Both the position numbers and the translations under genes were made by a program. 41,734 nt of DNA from a virus: IMG/VR virus record IMGVR_UViG_3300035670_000494, positions 1 to 41,734 of that record. One strand, written 5' to 3'. The notes below the pieces were generated by a model. The model was not told the origin of the DNA. It saw nothing but the letters and a program-made list of their open reading frames with translations, and made no database searches. Below are positions 31,682 through 39,279 of the stretch, in pieces; within the stretch, counting starts at the first letter, position 1; every line of letters begins with the position of its first letter.

Positions 31682-32020
31682 ATGAATAGCGTCGAGCCGA
31701 AGGCGCCACTTCCCTGGGCGTATTCACCGGAGCGTCATACAGGCGACTTTATGGTGCATAGCGCCAGCCCCGCAACTAGTGCGTCAGGCTATATTGACGA
31801 TAAGGACGGCGTGATAGGCTCAAGCGAGTGGACTTGGCTTAACGAGCGTGACGCGGCATATATCATCCAGTGCTGCAACAATTTCCCAAAGGCTCAGGCG
31901 CTATACGATGCGCTAGTAGAGGCGCGCAAATTCATTGTCCGAAACTCATCGTATTCTGATAGTGTGCGCGCGGTGGCCCTAGATAATGTTGACAAGGCAA
32001 TTAGCGATTGGGATGGCTGA
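31682..32020 (+). CDS. Hypothetical early protein
   Basis: A 112-residue protein from ATG 31682 (GGAGGAG upstream). WAYSPERHTGDFMVHSA and then DAAYIIQCCNNFPKAQALYD, a helical end common in phage proteins that track hypothetical accessory families. Function is unknown. Confidence 0.65.
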   Translation: MNSVEPKAPLPWAYSPERHTGDFMVHSASPATSASGYIDDKDGVIGSSEWTWLNERDAAYIIQCCNNFPKAQALYDALVEARKFIVRNSSYSDSVRAVALDNVDKAISDWDG

Positions 32021-32087
32021 CATGGGATCACGAACCCGCACCCAAGCCGCAATCTTTGAATCAATTGAGAAGGAATGGAGTGATAAC

Positions 32088-32453
32088 ATGAAGCATGAGA
32101 ACGAAACCCTGCCCGCGACTTGGGCGCTGGATATGGCGGCGAAGGCTGCTGGCAAAGAGGACTGGGAAGATTTTTGCCTTTACGGGAAGAACACTTCCCC
32201 GATGGGGCGCTCCATCATCGCCCACGCCCGCACCCTTGAAGAACACGCGCCGCACCTAAAGGCCATCGACGAGGACTTGCTGATTGCGCGGGAGATTTGT
32301 GCGCGGGTGGCGATGCAGATGGTCGGCAGCGTTCACACAGGTGCCTACCTTTCTGGCGAATACGACGACGACCCCGAACTCCAATTCGCCCTCTCGATGC
32401 TCAAGCGCGATCCCGAAGCCCTCGATGCTTTCAGGAAGGAGAAGGGGCTGTGA
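32088..32453 (+). CDS. Hypothetical early protein
   Basis: A 121-residue acidic protein from ATG 32088, with GGAG eight bases upstream. The frame is also open from ATG 32013 (overlapping the previous stop) but without a ribosome site there. Residues such as ETLPATWALDMAAKAAGKED and LLIAREICARVAMQM are helical. The downstream gene overlaps as GTGA. No family is recognised. Confidence 0.6.
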   Translation: MKHENETLPATWALDMAAKAAGKEDWEDFCLYGKNTSPMGRSIIAHARTLEEHAPHLKAIDEDLLIAREICARVAMQMVGSVHTGAYLSGEYDDDPELQFALSMLKRDPEALDAFRKEKGL

Positions 32454-32671
32454 GCAGTCGCGAAGAAATTGACCTCATGGCGCTGCGCTATTTGCGCGAC
32501 CACGGGCCTGACGAAATCGGGATAATCGACAGCGAGGAAAAGATCGCTGCGGCTTTGGTTTACTCCGACCTCAAGCGGCAAAAGCTGATTGATTGCGTAA
32601 ATCCAGCACCCGGTGTGGTGCTATGGGACATCAATGATGCTGGCCGCGAGAAACTGGAGTCGGCGCCATGA
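32450..32671 (+). CDS. Winged-helix-like small protein
   Basis: A 73-residue protein from GTG 32450. The pattern (DLMALRYLRDHGP, IAAALVYSDLKRQKLIDCV, VVLWDINDAGREKL) is that of a small winged-helix DNA-binding domain. It may be an early regulator. Both ends overlap neighbours. Confidence 0.55.
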   Translation: MSSREEIDLMALRYLRDHGPDEIGIIDSEEKIAAALVYSDLKRQKLIDCVNPAPGVVLWDINDAGREKLESAP

Positions 32672-32784
32672 CCCGCACCGCCCTCGCACTTTTCGCCCCC
32701 TACGCCTTCCACACCGCCATGATGGCCGACAAGGCCAACCTGTGTGGGAATGACGAAACAGCCTTCAAGGAATGCTCGGAATGA
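32668..32784 (+). CDS. Small hypothetical protein
   Basis: A 38-residue protein (MTRTALALFAPYAFHTAMM) bracketed by ATGA overlaps at both ends, which is the main support. The first half is hydrophobic, so it may be a membrane or membrane-associated peptide. Function is unknown. Confidence 0.5.
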   Translation: MTRTALALFAPYAFHTAMMADKANLCGNDETAFKECSE

Positions 32785-33068
32785 GTGATTGGCAACCGGG
32801 CGATCTGGCGCTGTGTGTGAATGCAGGCTTCATCCCGAAAAGCAATGGCGGTTACGCGACTGGCGCAGGCCTGCGAAAGGGCGCGATTTACCGGGTCCGG
32901 GAATGCGGGATGAACCCCGAAGGGGCCTATTGTCTTTGGCTTCACGAAATTCCCAAGGATGTTTGGGGGCGGCGATCCAGCCGCTTCATCAAAATCACCC
33001 CCGGCGCAAAGATCGAAGGCATCGAGGAAACGCGCCGCATTCCGGTGAAGGAGCGGCAGGATGCATAG
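32781..33068 (+). CDS. Hypothetical early protein
   Basis: A 95-residue protein starting MSDWQPGDLALCVNAG. The repeated turn-rich beta pattern (GAIYRVRECGMNPEGAYCLW) suggests a small SH3-like or beta-barrel fold. Its ATG overlaps the previous stop. Confidence 0.65.
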   Translation: MSDWQPGDLALCVNAGFIPKSNGGYATGAGLRKGAIYRVRECGMNPEGAYCLWLHEIPKDVWGRRSSRFIKITPGAKIEGIEETRRIPVKERQDA

Positions 33069-33147
33069 TCTCCGGGCCTGGGTCTACCTCAACTTCGGCT
33101 GGGACATCACCGGCCATGAGTGGGCTGAGGACGATATTTGGTTTTAG
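33061..33147 (+). CDS. Tiny hypothetical protein
   Basis: A 28-residue reading frame (MHSLRAWVYLNFGWDITG) with AAGGAG upstream and an overlap with the preceding gene. It is rich in Trp and aromatic residues. Size limits confidence. Confidence 0.4.
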   Translation: MHSLRAWVYLNFGWDITGHEWAEDDIWF

Positions 33148-33155
33148 GAGTTCGT

Positions 33156-33329
33156 ATGACTAATGAAGAAAAATTGAGGGCGGCGCTCAGCGATGCAATC
33201 GAGGAATTGTCTTTGCTGAAAGTCGCCATTAAGGCCGGTGTTCCCAATCCCAATCTGGCGATTGCGACAATCGACTTAACTGTTAATTTCCTGCACGTCA
33301 CGCTCGATGAGTGCGATGGTGTAAATTGA
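33156..33329 (+). CDS. Small hypothetical protein
   Basis: A 57-residue helical protein from ATG 33156 (TAGGAG upstream), starting MTNEEKLRAALSDAIEELS. Acidic. Function is unknown. Confidence 0.55.
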   Translation: MTNEEKLRAALSDAIEELSLLKVAIKAGVPNPNLAIATIDLTVNFLHVTLDECDGVN

Positions 33330-33523
33330 GTTACCCACCCGCCTATCCTACAGTGTGGCCGACAGCACCAGCGGCCAGTGAATAGGGTCAACCAGCGGCA
33401 GTAACAAGCGCGTGGCGGGATGGGGGTATGTGACATAGGCGCGCGAATGGTTGGCAGTGGTGTGTGGTCCTGGCCTGATCTTGTGGTTGGGCTGGGGCCA
33501 TTTGTTTTTGAGTAGGGGAGTCC
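33330..33523 (+). other. 194-base gene-free stretch before the replication genes
   Basis: No gene is seen. TGGCCG and CGGCCA around ten bases form a weak hairpin near 33360. A GGGGAG ribosome site precedes ATG 33524. I see no convincing promoter, tRNA or repeat array here. Confidence 0.4.
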
Positions 33524-33865
33524 ATGAAAGAGTTCACAGACCCAATCACTATGGCCCGAATCCTGAGCAGGAAGCGAATCGCTGCCTCCAAGATTCATGC
33601 GATGGTAAAAGAGCGATTCGGCTATGCGCCCAGCCGTCTTGAGATTATGCACATGAAGGGCATCTCAGGGCTAGAGCGGAAAAAGGTGTGGAAAGCCTCG
33701 GATGATGCCGACGACAAGTACGAGTATCTCAGCGAGGCGGACCACCGCCAGATGATGAAGGACGGGTGTGATGCGTTGCTACGCGCCCTGTGGTATCACC
33801 ACGGCCCCATTCTCGCCTACCTGAAACTCAACGGCAAAAACGTGGTGTTCCCCGATGAAACTTGA
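33524..33865 (+). CDS. Hypothetical protein ahead of the primase-helicase
   Basis: A 113-residue basic protein with MKEFTDPITMARILSRKRIA. It is mostly helical and lies 11 bases into the primase-helicase start. Such position suggests an accessory role in replication initiation, but no motif proves it. Confidence 0.6.
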   Translation: MKEFTDPITMARILSRKRIAASKIHAMVKERFGYAPSRLEIMHMKGISGLERKKVWKASDDADDKYEYLSEADHRQMMKDGCDALLRALWYHHGPILAYLKLNGKNVVFPDET

Positions 33866-35822
33866 TAGTCCGTTTACGCCCCCTCTGCCCGTCGAGGCAG
33901 GCCCGCCAGAAGAACAACTCGCAGACGCCATCGCCCAGCATGGCCTCACCCCCCCGCCAATCATCGCAGATGGCAAACTCCACCGCTTCGACACCGACAA
34001 GAAGGGTGACAAGTCGGGATGGTATGTGCTCTATGTCGATGGCGTCCCGGCTGGTCGATTCGGTGACTGGCGCTCTGGCCTAGATGTGGCGTTCCGGGCG
34101 GACATCGGGCGGCAGCTTACCGTGGCGGAGGAGATGGCTCTCGCCGCTCGGCTGGACAAGGCTCGCCGGGAGCGCGACGAGGCGATGGCAAAGACCCGCG
34201 CTGTGGCCTCCGATACCGTTGAGGCCATCTGGGAGCAGTGCATCCCGGCCAGCCCGGATCATCCCTACCTGGTGCGCAAGGGGGTTTCCCCAAACGGAGC
34301 CAAGGTTACTGGCGATGGCCGGTTGATCGTTCCGCTCTACACGCCGGATGGCAAGCTGGCCTCAGTCCAGTATATCGACCACGCAGGGGGCAAGCTGTAT
34401 CACAGTGGAGGCCAGACAGGCGGATGCTTCTGGCTGCTTGGCGATCTGGATGGGGCCAGTAGGCTCTATGTGGCCGAAGGCTTCGCCACAGCCGCCACCA
34501 TCCATGAGGAAACCGGCAGTCCGGTGGTTGTGGCTTACTCGGCCTCCAATCTGGTGCCCGTCACCGGGACATGGCGAGAACTGTCAACGCTCCCCATTGT
34601 GATTGTGGCGGACAATGACGCTGGCGGGACAGGCCGGAAGTATGCCGACCAGGCTGCGGCCAAGTATGGGGCCAGTGTCGTCATCCCGCCAGACCTCGGA
34701 GACGCCAACGACTACAAGCAAGCTGGCGGCGATCTGAAGGCCCTGCTCCAACCCGCAGACGATGGCTGGCTGGTGCAGGCGGATGACTTCTGCCAGCGCC
34801 CAGAGCCTATCCGGTGGCTGGTCAAGCACTGGATTCAGGACAATGCCCTCGTCATGGTCCACGGTCCCTCCGGTGGCGGCAAGACCTTCTGTGTGCTGTC
34901 GTGGTGCCTTGCCATTGCCTCCGGCCATGAGGAGTGGTTCGGGCGGCGGGTCAGGGGCGGGCCGGTTGTCTATCTGGCTGGTGAGGGACACCACGGCCTC
35001 AAGGCACGTATCGCAGCATGGAAGAAGGCCACTGGAACCGAAAGTATCGAGATGTGGCTCTCCAAGCACGGCTGCGACCTCAATACACCCGCTGGATATG
35101 CCAAGGTGGCTGCGGCCATCAGAGGGCTGCCTGTGGTTCCGCGCGTTATCGTGGTGGATACCCTGCATCGCTTCCTGCTGGGCGACGAGAACAGCGCACA
35201 GGACGCCAAGACCATGCTCGATGCCTGCGCCAACCTGATGATTGAGTTCGGCTGCACAGTCATCCTGGTGCATCATACCGGCGTGTCAGAGGAGGCCCAG
35301 CACCGGGCGCGTGGGTCGAGTGCATGGCGAGGCGCTCTCGACATCGAGATTAGCGTGGTGCCGGGGAAAGAGGATCGGCCCATCGAGATTGCCCAGCGTA
35401 AGTCGAAGGATGCGGAACTGGCTCACTCGGTATGGGTCGAACTGCGCAAGGTCGATCTGGACGGCTGGGTTGACGATGACGGCGAGCCTGTCTCCAGTGT
35501 GGTCGTGGTCGAGGCCGAGGCCCCCGCCAAGGCAGAGAAGCAGTCCAAGGTGGCCTCGTTCCAGAAGATGTTTGTGAGCGCCTGGGAGGCGACTGGCAAG
35601 GACGTGCTGGAGGGGTGTCCGTATGTGTCTCGGGCTGGGTTGCTCAATTATCTGGAGAGCGATCAGGGGTGGCCGGAAGGCTCCGCCAAGCAGGCTGTAA
35701 AGCCATCTGAGACAGGCAGACTGATAGGTTCATTGCTCGTTTCCGGGGTGATCGAGCCGAAGTTTAGCGGTTGGGTGGTGGCGGACGAAATTCTCGCCTC
35801 AAGCATGATAATTACGACCTAG
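33855..35822 (+). CDS. Primase-helicase (TOPRIM plus RepA-like ATPase)
   Basis: A 655-residue two-domain replication protein. Residues 120-300 form a TOPRIM-type primase region: RLYVAEGF with E208 and G209, and VIVADNDAGG with D253 and D255. Residues 310-520 form a RecA-fold AAA_25/RepA-like ATPase with Walker A GPSGGGKT at 337-344, VIVVDT at 431-436 and VILVHHTG. The N-terminus has no zinc finger of the T7 kind. It lies at the border of an iteron-like region, consistent with a replication initiator or fork motor. Confidence 0.88.
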   Translation: MKLDSPFTPPLPVEAGPPEEQLADAIAQHGLTPPPIIADGKLHRFDTDKKGDKSGWYVLYVDGVPAGRFGDWRSGLDVAFRADIGRQLTVAEEMALAARLDKARRERDEAMAKTRAVASDTVEAIWEQCIPASPDHPYLVRKGVSPNGAKVTGDGRLIVPLYTPDGKLASVQYIDHAGGKLYHSGGQTGGCFWLLGDLDGASRLYVAEGFATAATIHEETGSPVVVAYSASNLVPVTGTWRELSTLPIVIVADNDAGGTGRKYADQAAAKYGASVVIPPDLGDANDYKQAGGDLKALLQPADDGWLVQADDFCQRPEPIRWLVKHWIQDNALVMVHGPSGGGKTFCVLSWCLAIASGHEEWFGRRVRGGPVVYLAGEGHHGLKARIAAWKKATGTESIEMWLSKHGCDLNTPAGYAKVAAAIRGLPVVPRVIVVDTLHRFLLGDENSAQDAKTMLDACANLMIEFGCTVILVHHTGVSEEAQHRARGSSAWRGALDIEISVVPGKEDRPIEIAQRKSKDAELAHSVWVELRKVDLDGWVDDDGEPVSSVVVVEAEAPAKAEKQSKVASFQKMFVSAWEATGKDVLEGCPYVSRAGLLNYLESDQGWPEGSAKQAVKPSETGRLIGSLLVSGVIEPKFSGWVVADEILASSMIITT

Positions 35823-35841
35823 GGTACAAGGGTACAAGCGC

Positions 35842-35862
35842 GAGGGTACAACTTGTACCCTC
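35842..35862. repeat. Perfect 21-base palindrome in the array
   Basis: Arms 35842-35851 and 35853-35862 are exact reverse complements around C35852. Each contains one GGGTACAA unit. A protein dimer site is the simplest reading. Confidence 0.6.
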
Positions 35863-35980
35863 ATACTTTTGCAAACAAAAACAATGCTTTAACGGTGATT
35901 GGGTACAGAGGGTACATTTTATCAAAATTAGGGTGGCTTTGCGAAGGCGGTGGGTACGAGTGGAAGGTACAACTGGACAA

Positions 35981-36008
35981 GTAAGGCCCCAGCATAGCTG
36001 GGCCTTAC
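35981..36008 (+). terminator. Strong hairpin downstream of the primase-helicase
   Basis: GTAAGGCC(C)CAGC and GCTGGGCCTTAC form a 12-bp stem with one bulged C and an ATA loop. No T tract follows. It could terminate the early operon or serve as an origin structure such as a single-strand start or cruciform. Confidence 0.5.
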
Positions 36009-36066
36009 GTCTTGTACCCTCCGCCGCAGCGGGTGATTTTGTACCGAGTGAGATTGGGTTTGTTGC

Positions 36067-36095
36067 TTGACATAATTTGGTAGGGAGAGTATTGT
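36067..36095 (+). promoter_or_regulatory. Middle rightward promoter (leaderless type)
   Basis: TTGACA (36067-36072), a 17-base spacer and TATTGT (36090-36095), identical hexamers and spacing to the 273-301 promoter. Six bases separate the -10 box from ATG 36102, and there is no ribosome site. It should drive 36102-38794. Confidence 0.65.
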
Positions 36096-36101
36096 CTAGG
36101 T

Positions 36102-36608
36102 ATGGCTTGGAAAGCGAAATACCCGTTTAGCAAGATGAAGGCCGGTGAATCGGTTTTCATTGATGGCGCATCTGGCAATGGCCCGGAGGCTGCTGCTGCC
36201 AGGAAGCACTTCAAGCGGTGTGGGGCCAAGTATAGTGTCCGGTGCCGTGATGGCGGGATCGTTGTGTCGATGCTGTCTGATGCTGCGGTGCGCGAGAAGG
36301 CTCAACGGAAAAGGAAGCCGCAGATGTTTTCTGGGAATCGACCCAATGGTGAGCAGTGGTCGCTGGCTGGGGAATGCCGCAGTGATAACGCTGATTGGGA
36401 GGTGTGGGTAACGCCGCCCAATGATGCTGGCTGGGCTGGTGTGAAAGTCTGCGCCAAGGACATGGCGATCAGGAAGGCTAACTACTGGCTCAACTGGAAT
36501 GGTGAGCGGTTGGCGAAAGGCGTTGGCCTCAATTTGATGTTGACTGGTCGTGCGCCGCTGGTAGATAAGGTGGTCGAGATTTTGAAAGGAGTGTATGATG
36601 ACGATTGA
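36102..36608 (+). CDS. Hypothetical middle protein
   Basis: A 168-residue protein beginning MAWKAKYPFSKMKAGESVFI, in a start context expected for a leaderless message. Residues 9-85 resemble a small nucleic-acid-binding pattern (basic, AAAARKHFKRCGAKYSVRCR). The second half has NADWEVWVTPPNDAGW. Function is unknown. Confidence 0.65.
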   Translation: MAWKAKYPFSKMKAGESVFIDGASGNGPEAAAARKHFKRCGAKYSVRCRDGGIVVSMLSDAAVREKAQRKRKPQMFSGNRPNGEQWSLAGECRSDNADWEVWVTPPNDAGWAGVKVCAKDMAIRKANYWLNWNGERLAKGVGLNLMLTGRAPLVDKVVEILKGVYDDD

Positions 36609-37089
36609 CTGGATGAAACCGATTCGAGTTGTTGCGACCGATTGGGGGCAGGAGGCGATTCCCGCTGAGGTGGTGAGTGGGCCGAGTGATGCTAGTTATC
36701 GCAAGGTTCGCGTTCTTGGCAAACATAGGGTTTGGGCTAGTGATGACTTTCACGACCCTGAATGGTGGCATTTTCACGAAAATGGGAGGTGGATTGGCGG
36801 AGACGAGAACGATATTCGCATCGAGAATGTGCCGGAGGTGGAGGTGCATCCCGTCACGCATCTCAGCAAGGACGAGTCCGACGCGCTCAAGGAACAGGTC
36901 GGCGGCACCCACTACAAGGACATGGCGATCCAGCCGATTGAGTTCATCTTTGCCAATAGCCTCGGCTTCTGCGAAGGAAATGTGGTGAAGTATTGCACCC
37001 GCTGGCGCTCCAAGGGCGGCGTCGAGGATTTGAAGAAGGCGCGGCATTATTTGGACATGCTCATTGAGCGTGAAGAAGGGAGTGAGTGA
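36595..37089 (+). CDS. DUF3310-containing protein
   Basis: A 164-residue protein. The C-terminal 60 residues (GGTHYKDMAIQPIEFIFANS and KYCTRWRSKGGVEDLKKARH) match DUF3310, a short phage domain proposed to be nucleotide-related. The N-terminal 95 residues are beta-rich and not recognised. AAAGGAG precedes ATG 36595. Confidence 0.75.
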   Translation: MMTIDWMKPIRVVATDWGQEAIPAEVVSGPSDASYRKVRVLGKHRVWASDDFHDPEWWHFHENGRWIGGDENDIRIENVPEVEVHPVTHLSKDESDALKEQVGGTHYKDMAIQPIEFIFANSLGFCEGNVVKYCTRWRSKGGVEDLKKARHYLDMLIEREEGSE

Positions 37090-37090
37090 G

Positions 37091-37498
37091 ATGAAGGTTT
37101 ATGCAAAATGTCCCGAGAGCCTGGACCCTAAGTATTCCCCGTATCTGACGCCGGGGAAGATGTATCGCGTTATTGATGGTGATGATCTGGGGTTCAGTAT
37201 GGTTGATGACTTCGGGGGTGAGAGATTTTGCAGATGGAGAAATTCCAGCCATCTTGATTGCGCGGATTGGATTCGAGTTGAGGTTGATGACTCCTGTGTG
37301 GGCCACGAAATGAAGTTCAAGGTCAAGTTGAAGGAACTCCCTGCTGTTGTTGGCGAGATTGGCTACGTCCTCTGTGACGAGAATGGGAATGTCATCCACG
37401 GCCAGATCGCGTCCACCGTCCACACGGCGGTTGGGGTGATGCCCACTATCGACGTTACGTTCAACATTGATGGCGACACCGTTGCTTTCGAGCGGTAG
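37091..37498 (+). CDS. Hypothetical middle protein
   Basis: A 135-residue protein from ATG 37091 (MKVYAKCPESLDPKYSPYL), with GGGAG upstream. Beta-rich, with two Cys-containing segments. The part after residue 80 reads as a compact beta domain. Function is unknown. Confidence 0.6.
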   Translation: MKVYAKCPESLDPKYSPYLTPGKMYRVIDGDDLGFSMVDDFGGERFCRWRNSSHLDCADWIRVEVDDSCVGHEMKFKVKLKELPAVVGEIGYVLCDENGNVIHGQIASTVHTAVGVMPTIDVTFNIDGDTVAFER

Positions 37499-37508
37499 GA
37501 GTGATACC

Positions 37509-37844
37509 ATGACCGACATGGCTACCTTTGTGATCCCGCAGTGCGATGTCCTTGGCCTCCGGGCAGGGAAGTCCTATCTCGCAATTACGGCGAATGCCAA
37601 CCAGGCTACGGTGTATGGGGATGATTACATGCTCTACACCATCGACCGGCACCACGACGAAAGGTTCACGGTGATTGATATGGCGGATGATACCGAACGC
37701 CCGAATGACGCCGACATGGCGAACAAGTATATGCGTGAAGCCGAATACATGGCGGAGGAAGCAAGCGATCTGTTCGAGGAGGTTATGGACCTTGAGGCCG
37801 TGATTATCGCTATGGTGAAGGAGCGATACCTTGGGGGTGATTGA
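37509..37844 (+). CDS. Hypothetical middle protein
   Basis: A 111-residue protein from ATG 37509 (TAGGAG upstream). The first half is beta-like (SYLAITANANQATVYGDDYM), and the second half is a long acidic helix. Function is unknown. Confidence 0.6.
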   Translation: MTDMATFVIPQCDVLGLRAGKSYLAITANANQATVYGDDYMLYTIDRHHDERFTVIDMADDTERPNDADMANKYMREAEYMAEEASDLFEEVMDLEAVIIAMVKERYLGGD

Positions 37845-38061
37845 TACTCTTTCCGGGGCAGACGAACGCCCAGAGGATGCCGCCTGTGGGAACTGCGTGT
37901 TCTACGTGCCGTCCACTTCTGGGAAGCATGGGTATTGCAAGGAGTCGCCTCCGGTGTTCACAAACCTGGACCCGGAGACGGGCCATGCTCGGTTTTGGAA
38001 TCCTGTGGTCTCTCCGGCGAACTGGTGTGGTCGGTTTAGTTGGGGGTGGAGTGATGAGTGA
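37831..38061 (+). CDS. Small Cys-rich metal-binding-like protein
   Basis: A 76-residue protein from TTG 37831 (GGAG seven bases upstream; GTG 37837 is an alternative). CGNCVFYVP, GYCKESPP and NWCGRFSWG give four Cys (about 19, 22, 36, 66) spaced as in small phage zinc/iron proteins. Function is unknown. Confidence 0.55.
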   Translation: MGVIDTLSGADERPEDAACGNCVFYVPSTSGKHGYCKESPPVFTNLDPETGHARFWNPVVSPANWCGRFSWGWSDE

Positions 38062-38092
38062 GAGTGAAGGTTGGGGTGGGGACTAAGTAACC

Positions 38093-38794
38093 ATGCCCCT
38101 CGCCCTCAAAGTTGAAACCGACTTCGACACGAAGCTACAGCGTCTCGCCCAGATGCCAGACCTGATTGTCAAGTCGGTGCGCGGGGCGCTGTCTGACACG
38201 GTGGACGATCTGCATACCCGCGAGACTATGGAGATGGAGCAGGTTTTCGACCGGCCCACTCCATACGTCAAGCGAGGGCTTAAGAAGCGATACCCTGGCA
38301 AGGAAGGGGTGCTGCGGGCTGGGATTTACTTCGAGGAGTGGCCGTTCGGGCATAGCCCAGCCGACATTGTGGCCCCACATGTGTTTGGTGGGCCTCGCCG
38401 CATGAAGGGGTCGGAGCGTAAGCTGGGTGGTCACTGGACCGTGATGGCGCAGGGCTACCCGCGTAACCAGAATGGCAACATTCCCGGTGGGCGCTATACC
38501 CAGATGCTCAACGAGGTCGGCGCGCTGCTGGACGTTCCGACGAAAAAGCGAACCGCTGCCGAAAAGCGAGCAGCGCGGGGCTGGCAGTTTTTCATTGTGC
38601 GCAATGAGGCTGGCGATCCGATTGGTGTGGCAGAGAAGCGTGGACGCACTGGCGTCAAGATGATGCTGGCCTTTACCCGGCAGCCGAACTACCAGAAGCG
38701 GTTTCAGTATTTCGAGGTGGCACAACGCCAGGTGGCGTATTCGCTGCCGCTTCATTTTAGCCGTATCGTGAACAGGTATATGTCGCGGTTGTAG
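38093..38794 (+). CDS. Possible minor tail protein, gpZ-like
   Basis: A 233-residue basic protein. The N-terminal part (KLQRLAQMPDLIVKSVRGAL, then HTRETMEMEQVFDRPTPYVKRGLKKRYP) follows the design of lambda gpZ-type tail-joining proteins: a leading helix, then a basic region before a beta domain. The C-terminal SLPLHFSRIVNRYMSRL is a similar end helix. If correct, it is displaced from the structural module. The name is tentative. Confidence 0.4.
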   Translation: MPLALKVETDFDTKLQRLAQMPDLIVKSVRGALSDTVDDLHTRETMEMEQVFDRPTPYVKRGLKKRYPGKEGVLRAGIYFEEWPFGHSPADIVAPHVFGGPRRMKGSERKLGGHWTVMAQGYPRNQNGNIPGGRYTQMLNEVGALLDVPTKKRTAAEKRAARGWQFFIVRNEAGDPIGVAEKRGRTGVKMMLAFTRQPNYQKRFQYFEVAQRQVAYSLPLHFSRIVNRYMSRL

Positions 38795-38840
38795 AAGGGT
38801 CCACGGGGTCACAGAAGGGTCCACGCAGGCGTAGGGTCCA
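38793..38840 (+). repeat. Direct repeats AGAAGGGTCCACG
   Basis: AGAAGGGTCCACG occurs at 38793-38805 and 38813-38825 (20-base period), and a third GGGTCCA at 38834-38840. A fourth GGGTCCA lies at 39127-39133. This repeated motif upstream of a TTGACA box may be an activator or initiator site. Confidence 0.5.
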
Positions 38841-38842
38841 TA

Positions 38843-38872
38843 TTGACAGGGGGTGGGTAGCGTGATACCCCC
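38843..38872 (+). promoter_or_regulatory. Possible regulated promoter with embedded operator
   Basis: TTGACA (38843-38848) is followed after 17 bases by a poor -10 (TACCCC). GGGGGT (38849-38854) and ACCCCC (38867-38872) form an inverted repeat that fills the space between, and GGGTA/TACCC is nested inside it. An operator-controlled or activator-dependent promoter is one reading. Confidence 0.35.
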
Positions 38873-38899
38873 ATCTCATTAAAACTGACTGATGAGATG
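38872..38899 (+). repeat. 8-bp inverted repeat in a leader
   Basis: CATCTCAT and ATGAGATG flank 12 bases, ending six bases before ATG 38905. In RNA it would be a hairpin beside the start; in DNA it could be a dimer site. Confidence 0.5.
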
Positions 38900-38904
38900 C
38901 TACC

Positions 38905-39099
38905 ATGAATGACAATCTCCCAGCCGTCGAGGGTCCGCGCCACGCTGAGGCTGTGGCTTTGCTGAATGACCTATACCTGATCCTGCGCAACATGGGGGTC
39001 GAAGGCGTCGATGTGATCGGCGCTGATGGCGAGCCGGTGTATCAGCCTGCGTTCTGGGCAGGGCAATGCGCGCGAGTGCTGGGCATCAAAATGATGTGA
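38905..39099 (+). CDS. Small hypothetical protein
   Basis: A 64-residue protein (MNDNLPAVEGPRHAEAVALL) with GC-rich third positions like neighbouring genes. It has no strong ribosome site. It sits in a repeat-rich region. Function is unknown. Confidence 0.5.
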   Translation: MNDNLPAVEGPRHAEAVALLNDLYLILRNMGVEGVDVIGADGEPVYQPAFWAGQCARVLGIKMM

Positions 39100-39102
39100 T
39101 GG

Positions 39103-39151
39103 ATTTTTGGCTCGGAAAGCGTAGCGGGGTCCAATTTTTGCTTCGGAAAGC
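39103..39151 (+). repeat. Degenerate tandem 18-base repeat
   Basis: ATTTTTGGCTCGGAAAGC (39103-39120) recurs as ATTTTTGCTTCGGAAAGC (39134-39151), separated by 13 bases that include GGGTCCA. Part of the control region. Confidence 0.5.
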
Positions 39152-39153
39152 AC

Positions 39154-39184
39154 ATGGGGGTGGGTGCCGCCCCATTACCCCCAT
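39154..39184. repeat. Inverted repeat ATGGGGGT/ACCCCCAT
   Basis: 8-base arms around 15 bases. The GGGGGTGGGT start is shared with the inverted repeat at 38849. A second copy of the same operator-like element is likely. Confidence 0.5.
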
Positions 39185-39224
39185 ACGTTAAATAGCCGGG
39201 GGGTTACGTTAAATAGCCGGGGGG
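39185..39224 (+). repeat. Perfect 19-base tandem repeat
   Basis: ACGTTAAATAGCCGGGGGG at 39185-39203 and again at 39206-39224, with a 21-base (two helical turns) period. AT-rich start and G-run end. A paired protein site or iteron. Confidence 0.75.
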
Positions 39225-39230
39225 CCATTT

Positions 39231-39279
39231 CGTTCCACCCCCGTTCCACTTTCGTTCCAGTTCCGTTCCGTCCGTTCAG
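39231..39279 (+). repeat. CGTTCCA iterons with 11-base period
   Basis: CGTTCCA begins at 39231, 39242 and 39253; CGTTCCG at 39264 and CGTTCAG at 39273. Spacing of 11, 11, 11 and 9 bases places copies on one face of the helix. CCACTTTC (39246-39253) also pairs with GAAAGTGG at 39280-39287. Together with the tandem repeat next to it, this is the better of two origin candidates. Confidence 0.65.

Larger units (their letters stand above)
35822..36046. repeat. Iteron-like array of GGGTACAA motifs, candidate origin
   Basis: Ten copies of an 8-base motif occur in 225 bases. Forward copies start at 35822, 35830, 35844, 35901 (GGGTACAG), 35910 (GGGTACAT), 35952 (GGGTACGA) and 35965 (AGGTACAA). Reverse copies start at 35853, 36012 and 36039 (last base varies). 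Copies at 35844 and 35853 form a perfect palindrome with 10-base arms. The block follows the primase-helicase gene and contains AT-richer sequence, as origins do. Confidence 0.6.

Noticed and set aside
38054-38086. Ten-codon frame (MSESEGWGGD)
   Set aside because: It is coupled by ATGA to the previous stop but is too short and of low complexity to support as a gene.
39185-39224. CRISPR-like array
   Set aside because: Only two 19-base copies separated by two bases, with no spacers and no cas genes apart from a Cas4-like recombination nuclease elsewhere.
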